Shown here: piece after piece, positions 19,791 to 27,000 of the stretch | How the letters are laid out: every line of letters begins with the position of its first letter | Position numbering within the stretch: position 1 is the stretch's first letter | Assembly: GCA_022647565.1 (NCBI GenBank) | Contig: JALCLA010000004.1 | Coordinates: 162,344 to 226,343 of the forward strand | Reading direction: 5' to 3' | Source of the DNA: Chiayiivirga sp. | GTDB taxonomy: Bacteria; Pseudomonadota; Gammaproteobacteria; Xanthomonadales; Xanthomonadaceae | Length of the DNA stretch: 64,000 nucleotides | The notes under the pieces: generated by a model | Told to the model about the DNA's origin: nothing | Databases searched by the model: none | What the model saw: the letters and a program-made list of their open reading frames with translations, nothing else | Program-made: the position numbers and the translations under genes

Positions 19791-21014
19791 CTACTGACGA
19801 TCGAACCGGGAGGCGAACCCCTCGAATGCCTGCCGTAGTCCAGCACCAACGACGGGCTCCAACTCAAGCAATGCACGGTGCTCGACGATCCCCTGCTCCA
19901 CCGCCTGCAGCAGGGCAAGGATGCGACCACGGGGGTCGCCAATCTCGCAGCGCTTGGCAAAGTCCATCAGGTGGACGCGGGACGCCACCAGACTCTTCGA
20001 CCCACCCAGCGTCAATGCCAGACTGTCGTCGGGGATGTAGGCCGTAGTGCACACCATGTCGTAGGCCGGTGCGAGCCAGACGTCCTCCGAGGTCGGATCG
20101 TCATACAGAACGCCGAAGTTCTTCAGGTGCCCGTCGCCATTGCCCAGGATGCAGGACAGGGCCACCTGGTCAAACAACTGCCCCAGGGCCGCAAGCCGAC
20201 AATTGGGCGAGCAGAACAGCGAGACGAACCGCGCCACCTGCTCATAGCTGCCCTCGTACTTCTGCGCTGCGCCCTTGGCCATCAGCACGGCCATTTCCTC
20301 GAAGCCGAGCGCCTGGCCGTCGGCCGTGCGATCAAACCGCCGCATCACGAAAAGCTGCCTGTTGTCGGACAGGTAGAACTCCGGGACAGGAATGCCCGAA
20401 TTCCTGACCACGGACATGCAGACGAACTCATTCACAGCCAGACCGGGGTAATCGGCACCTCCGCTCTTGACGATGAGGTCCGTCGTGGCGAGCGATACCT
20501 TGCCTTCGGGCTCCCGGGCTTCCGGGACGAGCAGCTTGGGCTGCACGCCGGACATACCAGTACGGAACAGATAGCGCCGTGCCAACTCTTCGAACAGGTT
20601 CTCGGCCCCGTCCCAAGCCAGGATCTGCGCCAAGCGCTCCCCGCGTCCCTCCCGGTCACCTGCCCCCAAGGCCTCGACGAGTTCGGGTGGCGCCTCGACA
20701 TGGACCCGCCCGATCGCCGCATCGCGGCCGGTCAGCGCCAGCAGGAGCATGGGATCGATGGTGGTCGCCTTGGCCAATCGCTGGCGCAGTCGTTCCAGCA
20801 CATAACCCTCGGGCAGGTTCATCTGGAAGATGGGATGCAAATCGCGGCTGGCGTACTGCTCCAACCGGTGCGGCATCAACAGACTGATCTCTGCAGCCTT
20901 GAGCGCATCTGCGTGGTAGCCGAACAGATAGCCATCATTGATCCGGGCAAGGACGCCGCTGCCTCCCTGCGGTGTTCCAACCCGGAGTCGGTCGATGGTG
21001 GCGGGATTAGTCAT
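19791..21014 (-). CDS. hipA: HipA-family serine/threonine kinase toxin
   Basis: The 407-residue protein matches HipA-type toxins, kinases that phosphorylate targets such as glutamyl-tRNA synthetase and cause growth arrest. It has the N-terminal segment GYLFGYHADAL, the SGVQPKLLVP ATP-loop region near residue 170, the catalytic loop GNGDGHLKNFG near residue 295, and the metal-binding AYDM near residue 317. It follows a small HTH gene with an 8-bp overlap, the usual antitoxin-toxin order. Length is slightly shorter than E. coli HipA (440). Confidence 0.88.
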   Translation of the reverse strand: MTNPATIDRLRVGTPQGGSGVLARINDGYLFGYHADALKAAEISLLMPHRLEQYASRDLHPIFQMNLPEGYVLERLRQRLAKATTIDPMLLLALTGRDAAIGRVHVEAPPELVEALGAGDREGRGERLAQILAWDGAENLFEELARRYLFRTGMSGVQPKLLVPEAREPEGKVSLATTDLIVKSGGADYPGLAVNEFVCMSVVRNSGIPVPEFYLSDNRQLFVMRRFDRTADGQALGFEEMAVLMAKGAAQKYEGSYEQVARFVSLFCSPNCRLAALGQLFDQVALSCILGNGDGHLKNFGVLYDDPTSEDVWLAPAYDMVCTTAYIPDDSLALTLGGSKSLVASRVHLMDFAKRCEIGDPRGRILALLQAVEQGIVEHRALLELEPVVGAGLRQAFEGFASRFDRQ

Positions 21015-21264
21015 TCGCCAACATCTCCCTGACCTCGTCCAAAGTGGGGCGGCGCGCCGGGACAGGCGTGAACTCCAGCCCCAGTGCGGCCGCCACTTCA
21101 GCGTAGGCGCCGATGGAGACCGACGCGTCGCCCCGCTCGATCTGGATCACCTTGAGCCGCGGGACGGTGGCCAAGGCCGCCACTTGGGCCTGTGTCAGGC
21201 CGCGCCGCTTACGGGCGTCCCGTAACGAACTGCCGAACCGGCGTAGGAGAGTGGTAACATCCAT
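21007..21264 (-). CDS. hipB: HipB-like antitoxin, XRE-family HTH
   Basis: This 85-residue protein has a Cro/C1-type helix-turn-helix (RDARKRRGLTQAQVAALATV, then LKVIQIERGDASVSIGAYAEV). Such antitoxins bind HipA and repress their own operon. The start at 21264 (MDVTTLLRR) is preferred because a good promoter lies directly upstream; in-frame ATGs at 21273 and 21282 would fall inside that promoter. Confidence 0.82.
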   Translation of the reverse strand: MDVTTLLRRFGSSLRDARKRRGLTQAQVAALATVPRLKVIQIERGDASVSIGAYAEVAAALGLEFTPVPARRPTLDEVREMLAND

Positions 21265-21300
21265 GTATTGCATGCTAAACATATGACTATATATGTCAAG
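21265..21300 (-). promoter_or_regulatory. hipBA promoter and candidate operator
   Basis: Read on the minus strand, TTGACA (consensus -35) is followed after 16 bp by TAGCAT (4 of 6 matches to the -10 consensus), placing transcription near the hipB ATG. Between and beside the boxes lie the inverted repeats ACATAT-ATATGT and CATG-N5-CATG, plausible HipB operators. Confidence 0.5.
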
Positions 21301-21361
21301 TATTCAATGCTTTTAGGCCGCGTAACTCTCCTACGTAGACCTCAACGTGAGAGACCAAGCT

Positions 21362-21623
21362 TCATCGCGAGCGTTTGCAAATCAAAGAGGTCAGGGCCGT
21401 GCCGCCGACATTGGGATGGCGCAGCGACAGCACGCCTTCGACGTAGTCGCGCTCATGCGCCATGCAAGACTCGTCGATACGAACCGGGACACGGAGCGCA
21501 CACCTCCGACGCCGGCGTCAATTGCTGCCACGACGCCACGACCTCGCTCGGCTTGCGTGCGCCGGGCGAAAACGAATCGATCTGCGCCAGCATCGCAGGG
21601 ACATAGACGACGACCGGTTTCAT
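21362..21623 (-). pseudogene. Frameshifted relic, possibly a histone-deacetylase-like protein
   Basis: A minus-strand frame starts MKPVVVYVPAMLAQIDSF and continues GARKPSEVVASWQ. After one frame change near 21500 it reads VPVRIDESCMAHERDYVEGV, then LSLRHP, before a stop at 21362. The two halves together resemble the N-terminal segment of deacetylase/arginase-fold proteins that begin with such a VYxPAML strand. Only about 85 residues remain and the active-site region is missing. The next 320 bp (21624-21940) show no supported gene. Confidence 0.35.
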
Positions 21624-21940
21624 CGGTTCGCTCACTGGGTGGCTTGGAACGCGTAGAAACCCCGCGAAATCGGGCATCACGATGCAGGACCGTGCCCGGG
21701 CATGAAAGTCAATGCGGGAAGCTCAACGGTCGCAGAGCGAACCGAGCAGGCAACCTCGACCGCACAACCCTGTACATGCATTCCGACGGCGACAGAGTGC
21801 TCAATCCCGGGCCGCGAAGCGAGATCAAGGCCATCGTTGCCGACTACCTTGCCACGTTGGTGATGAAACTCGCCGGGCAGCACCACCTCAAGGCTCACCA
21901 CAATCGGGCATTGCACGCAGTGTCGGAATCACTTCCACAC

Positions 21941-23131
21941 TCAAGGCGTTACCGACTCGGCTCGCTCGCGCTCGAAGCGGGCCACTTCCTCCCTCGCTTC
22001 GCGCGAGGCCTGGCTGTCCGCGCCGAAAGCAAGATCGGACAGGTCGCGCCGGCAGCGCCAGATCGCAATCAGCCCGTCCAGGTTTCCGGTCGTGTTGTAG
22101 AACGTGGCGATTCTGTACTGCAGGGTCGACGTGGCATCAAAGGCGTCGGTGAACTCGGGCGTGAACACGGCGTCCTCCGGCAACAACTGCGTCATCCTGA
22201 CGCAGGCCTCCGCTACCAGTTGCGCAGGCTCGACCAACGCCAGGTCGATGCCTTGGTGCAGGGCCTTGTCGATGTCGGCTAGAGCGTTCCTGCTGATCCG
22301 ACTCGCCACATCCCGCTCGGTCGCATCAATGGCGCGTTCCGTGCGTTCCTTCGCCATCAGATCGCCAAGCGAGGCCAGCGCGCGGGCATGCACCAGCGCC
22401 GAATCTCGATCGTTGCCACTCGCGACGAGGTCGCGCGCCTGGCCGTACAGGTCGTGCGCCGCTTTCTCTTCGCCGCGGCGGTAGCTCAGTGCCGCCAGAT
22501 TTGCCAGCACCGAGGCGCGCTCAGCATCGCCGCGATCCCAGCGTTCGATTTGCGCGAGTCGTTCGCGATTTAGTCGCTCGACCCGCTCCAGATCCGGCGG
22601 GTCCCGCTGCTGCAAAATGCGGACCAACGCCGCAATTTCGTCGCCTGCATACGTGCCGGCATAGCCCTCGGCTGGCGCCGCCAGCGCGATGATCCGCTCC
22701 AACCGGGCAGGCTGGGCCGGGTCGCCGTCGGAGCTTTCCCGCACCTGCGCACTTAATTGGCGTATCTCGATCGCGTGCGCCGGCAGCGGCGCGATAACAA
22801 CCGTGCCATTGGCTTCGATCCGCGCTTCGAGATCGTGGTCGCCCAGGACCAGACTCCACGCGGTACTCACGCGAAGATCTGCGAGGTCCAGCGACACACG
22901 CGCGGCGGCAGGCACCCGTTCGACGCCGCGAAGCGTGACTCCGGTGGCGGCACCGATCTCGCGCAGGACATCGCGGGTCGGGACATCGAGTGCCCGAATC
23001 GCGATCCGATCGGGGCTGCCCGCCAGCGGCTGCACACGGATCGCGCCCGGCTCGGCACTGGCCCCACCAAGCAGCACCGGCAGGAGCAGCACCGGCAGGA
23101 GCAGCACACTACACAGCATCAAGATGCGCAC
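21941..23131 (-). CDS. Secreted protein with STN-like domain and helical repeats
   Basis: The 396-residue protein starts with a long signal peptide built from repeated LLLPV units, encoded by a GTGCTGCTCCTGCCG tandem repeat. Residues about 37-105 (FDSs of the type IRALDVPTRDVLREIGAATG and VSLDLADLRVSTAWSLVL) resemble the secretin/TonB short N-terminal (STN) domain. The rest is charged and helical with TPR-like character (NLAALSYRRGEEKAAHDLYG). No partner gene is adjacent, so the role is unknown; a periplasmic binding or sensing function is a guess. Confidence 0.65.
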   Translation of the reverse strand: MRILMLCSVLLLPVLLLPVLLGGASAEPGAIRVQPLAGSPDRIAIRALDVPTRDVLREIGAATGVTLRGVERVPAAARVSLDLADLRVSTAWSLVLGDHDLEARIEANGTVVIAPLPAHAIEIRQLSAQVRESSDGDPAQPARLERIIALAAPAEGYAGTYAGDEIAALVRILQQRDPPDLERVERLNRERLAQIERWDRGDAERASVLANLAALSYRRGEEKAAHDLYGQARDLVASGNDRDSALVHARALASLGDLMAKERTERAIDATERDVASRISRNALADIDKALHQGIDLALVEPAQLVAEACVRMTQLLPEDAVFTPEFTDAFDATSTLQYRIATFYNTTGNLDGLIAIWRCRRDLSDLAFGADSQASREAREEVARFERERAESVTP

Positions 23132-23420
23132 GGGTCGGCTCGCATACGAACGGGAATGCTATGGACAACGCAACGCGCGGCGAGAATCGGCCACCCTTTG
23201 TGGCCGTCTTTTCCGCGGGTCAGTTCTGGATCGGCGCGGCGCAACGAGCGCTCGCGACCAGTGCGACACCGGAGCGACATGGCGCAAAAGCTGTCGACCC
23301 AGACTCCACCTTCGGCAAGGCACCCGTGCCGCCCTAGCGCGGCGCGGCGCGGCGAAAAATACCTGGGGGTCAATCCGCGCTCTTGCGGCGGCACCAGCGT
23401 CGCCGTATCGGGCGCAGCCA

Positions 23421-23650
23421 CCGGTCACAGCGACCGGTCACAGACAGCGCGTACGAGTCGAGATCGTCGTTTGCGCCGCGCTACCCGCTGCGACCAAGCG
23501 CCACGGAATCGCAGAAGTACTTGGGGGTCAGCCAACTGCGCATGACCCTAAAGTTGCGCGAAACGGCAAGATTCGAAACTAAGGGGTTGAACTCGAGACG
23601 CAGAAAAATCGCGATGGTCACAGAACCGGTCACAAGCCGGTCACAGACGC
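23421..23650. repeat. Iteron-like CCGGTCACAG repeats beside the attachment site
   Basis: CCGGTCACAG occurs at 23421 and 23434, and again as GGTCACAG at 23616, CCGGTCACA at 23626 and CCGGTCACAGACGCG at 23637. The related TGTCAC/GTGACA motif is found on the other side of the tRNA remnant (23867, 23885, 23929). The region 23132-23672 otherwise holds no supported gene. Confidence 0.45.
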
Positions 23651-23672
23651 GTTTCGGACCCCACAAACAACA

Positions 23673-23712
23673 ACGCCAGCGAGGCTAAGTCACTGGCGTG
23701 GTTGATTTTTTA
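23673..23712. terminator. Hairpin next to the tRNA-Arg remnant
   Basis: Arms ACGCCAG (23673-23679) and CTGGCGT (23693-23699) are followed on the plus strand by a T-rich run. It lies just beyond the 3' end of the tRNA remnant, where the terminator of the original tRNA gene would be. Confidence 0.5.
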
Positions 23713-23713
23713 T

Positions 23714-23757
23714 TGGCGCGCCCGGAGAGATTCGAACTCCCGACCCCCAAGTTCGTA
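23714..23757 (-). other. Displaced 3' half of tRNA-Arg(ACG): element attachment site
   Basis: Read on the minus strand, the sequence runs CTACGAACTTGGGGGTC, then GGGAGTTCGAATCTCTC, then CGGGCGCGCCA. It thus holds the ACG anticodon loop, the 3' anticodon strand, the variable loop, a complete T-arm, the 3' acceptor strand and an encoded CCA. The 5' half is absent: sequence to the right of 23757 is not tRNA. Tyrosine-recombinase islands that use tRNA 3' halves leave exactly this remnant at the end distal to the restored tRNA. The chromosome is therefore on the left and the element on the right. The restored tRNA is not in the window. Confidence 0.75.
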
Positions 23758-24020
23758 GCTAGCTAAGGCCGGTAGCCATGGATTTACCTAGTGCAGTGAA
23801 AAATAGCGTAAATCTACGTTTACATTATTTTCCCGGCACTTACGTCTGACTTTCCGGCGCATATTAGTGACAGTTGAAGTCATTTGTCACACGACATCCG
23901 CTACAACTTTAGCTAGACTGTCACTCGGTAGCCCGAGCTTTTCTGACCCCCAAGCGGGCATCCCGGGACCGGTGCCATGGTCGCAAGCACGTCGCCAGCA
24001 GATCGACTGTCGGGTTCGGC
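23758..24020. promoter_or_regulatory. AT-richer region with inverted repeats upstream of the giant recombinase gene
   Basis: This 263-bp stretch has lower GC than its surroundings. It contains GTAAA-TCTACG-TTTAC (about 23809-23826), GTGACA (23867-23872) facing TGTCAC (23885-23890), and another TGTCAC at 23929. Such repeats next to an attachment site could be recombinase arm sites or operator sequences. No gene is seen in it. Confidence 0.4.
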
Positions 24021-27000
24021 ATGACGGCAAAGCCTCGCGCCGCCCCATGGTTCGCCTCTCCGACGATCATACCCGAAGCCCGGGCGCTGCTTGCGCTGGT
24101 TGATCCGCCCGAGCAGCCTCTCGAGTTTCAAGCCTTTGTAGCGGGGGTCCGCGACGCCCTCGGCGCCCTGAGCCCGGAGCACGAAATCCTTTTCCTGGGG
24201 CGACCCCTCGGAGCGATCCTCAATCAGCTGTCGGCATCTGTCCCTTCCGAGGTCAGGGCGGTTCGGACCCAGTGGGACCAAGACCCGCTTCGCGGCCATG
24301 GCGCAACCGCGTACCGTGCATTTGCGCAGCCGGCCCCACCAGGCAGCCCCGGAGGGTACGCCTGTCTCAAGGCGATTCTGTTGGGGCTTCTGCTGGTTCG
24401 ATCCCGCGGCCGCAAGGCGGTCAGCCTGGAAGCGATCGAGCACGTCGTTCGCTTTACTCGCCTCGCCAGCCAAGACGTGCACGTCGACCACGAATTTGCA
24501 CGAGCCGCGATCATCGCCTCGCTGCCGTCGACCTTCATTCCCAGCAAGGTTCGAGCGGCGCTCGCCCAGTGCGAGAGTGTGCCTCCAGCCTTGCATCCAC
24601 GATTGAAGGAGATCGTGCACGCCGTCGAGATGCTCGCCAGGTCGTTTTCGCTGCTGGATCGGGGCGATCCCATCCCGACGCCTAGCATCGAAGCGACGAC
24701 CGCCGGCACTTCCTCCAGTCCCCCCAAGCCGCCAGCCCCAACCACCAGGCCCGCTCGAACTCGTCACCGGCCGCCGCCGCGCCACTCGCCGGACCTGACG
24801 AGCGCGGGAGTGGAAGATCCCGAGACCACCTTCATCTACGGCGCTGCGTTCACGCCCTCCGCCGATGTCATGGAAGAGATTGCCCACGCGGCTGAAGCCA
24901 TTGACGACCGCTTGCCGCTGAGCGAAGCGCTCATTCAAGAGACATCGTCGTCAACCTCGGCCGTCAAGCGGCGCATGACGGCGTTGCGCCTCATGTCTGA
25001 TGTGCGACAAGGATTCTGGGCCCGTTGCCAGTGGGATGCGTCGTCCCCTGGAGAAATGCGCAATGCCCTGCAACGCCTGCGCGAAGAACTCGCGCGGCTG
25101 GAGGTCGCCCCCGATGCGACGCGGCACGAAGCCCTGACCTTGGGTCTCCTCTCGGCATCCACCGGATTGCCGAGGACCCGGTGTCACTCGATTCGGGCGG
25201 AATCGCTGGTGGACAGGGACGAAAAGTCGGCACCGGATATACTCGATCGCGACCGCGGCAGTCTCACGCTGCCGCTGGTCGCGCGCGAGGAGCGCTACAA
25301 GCCCAAGCCCGAGCAGGTGCGGTTTCTCCGCGAGGTAAAGGACGCCGTGCCGATCCAACTTGCGCAGGAAGTGACCGCCGAACTGCGCCGATTGATCCCC
25401 TCCGACGATGGCTATGCGTTCCGGACGGAACTCGATGTGTTGGAGAAGATTCTCGACACCCTGTTCCAGGACGCCAGGGACGGGGAGCCTCGCATCACTG
25501 CGGCGCGGCTCTTCCGCGGCCACCAGTTGGAGGTTTTGAATCAGTGTGGCGATCCAACGGTGGCGCAGATGCTCACTGGCCAGACGCTGGGTACGCCGCC
25601 CGTGGGCCTTTCGTATTACGCGGCCAAACCCAAGATTCTTCAGGCCATCTACAACCGTGCGGTGGCCAGTCACGGATTGACTCCCAGCGAAGGCGAGGAC
25701 TCGTCCTACCTGGTGGGCAGCAAGCTCGCCCTTACCGACGAAGCGTTCGCTTCCGTCGTCGAATCCACCAGCCAAGGACTGGTGAACCGACCGCGGGACC
25801 GACGCACCCAAGGTCGCGAACTCCTGTACCTGCAGGATGCACTGGTCCGCGCGACCGCGATGATGTGGATGGCCGGAACCGGCTTTCGTCCGACATTTCG
25901 GCTCGGCGAAATCCGCGCTTGCCACATCAACTGGATGTCGAACACTGCGGTCATTGCGGACAAGCTGACCGACGCTGCCCATGAAGGCCGCTTGGTGCCC
26001 CTGGCGCCAACCTTGACGCAATCACTTGGCGCCTATGGCGCGGTCCTCGGCCTGATGGCCAAGGCCGACGAGCTCAACGCCTCCGTCCGTCAAGCCGCGC
26101 GCCACGCGCTCACCGGTTCGGGACCTCTCTTCTTCATTCTTGGGAAGGACGGCAAGGCCATCCCCATCGATGCGCATCATTTGTCCGGCCGTCTACCAGA
26201 AGGCTGGAATCTGCCGGAAAACTTTCTCCGACATCGCATCGCCACGCGTTTGCGCGAGGTGGACTGCCCCGGCCTCTACGTGCAAGCCCTCATGGGCCAC
26301 ATCGAGCAAGGAATCCAGCCGTTCGGCTCCGAGAGTTTCATGGTGCCATCGGAGTACCTGAGCACAACAAGTGAAAAAGTCGAGAAGGCCCTGGAAGAAG
26401 ATGGGTGGCGACCATTGCTGGGCGGGTTCGGTGACCCCCAAATCTTTCTCGACCATGCTCCGCCTGTTGATGACTCGGTCCTCCACGTTGAGCGTGTTTC
26501 CGAAACCGCCGCGCAGGAGGCATTCAAGCGCCAGCGCCAGCACGTGGAGGCCCTGCGTGAATCGCTGGGCGACGAGATCCAGGCTCAGGTACTGGCGCGC
26601 GTCGGCCAGGCTCGCCCTGATCTCATCAACGCTCCCAACCAAGCCCATGAACTCGATTCCGCGGCCGTTACTGCACTTCGCATGGCCGTTACGGAGGGCG
26701 CCGACAGTGCCGCGCTCGCGGAACTGCGCGTCCGGGCTCTGCGCGACTACTTGATCCAGAGGCGCGAAATCCACGGATGGAAGGTCAAGCGGCTGCCCCA
26801 GTTCTTCACCTTTCCGCCTACCCCCAGCGTGCACTACCCGACCTTTGTGCCGGCGCACCTGGCGCTTGAACGACTGCGCGCACACTTCGTCGCCGATCTC
26901 AGTCGCGATCCCGGAAAAAGTGCTCCAACTGCCGCCGACGCGAAGCTCCGAATTGTTCTGGCACTGATCCTCTGGCAAGGCGTGTCGTCCTGGGACCGGC

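Noticed and set aside
23060..23110. Tandem CTGCTCCTGCCGGTG-like repeat as a CRISPR or satellite
   Set aside because: It encodes Leu/Pro/Val units of a signal peptide; there are only a few copies and no spacers.
23340..23540. Two CTGGGGGTCA-like words (23354 and 23523) as extra attachment cores
   Set aside because: They share only about ten bases with the tRNA fragment, are in the opposite orientation and lack the T-arm sequence.
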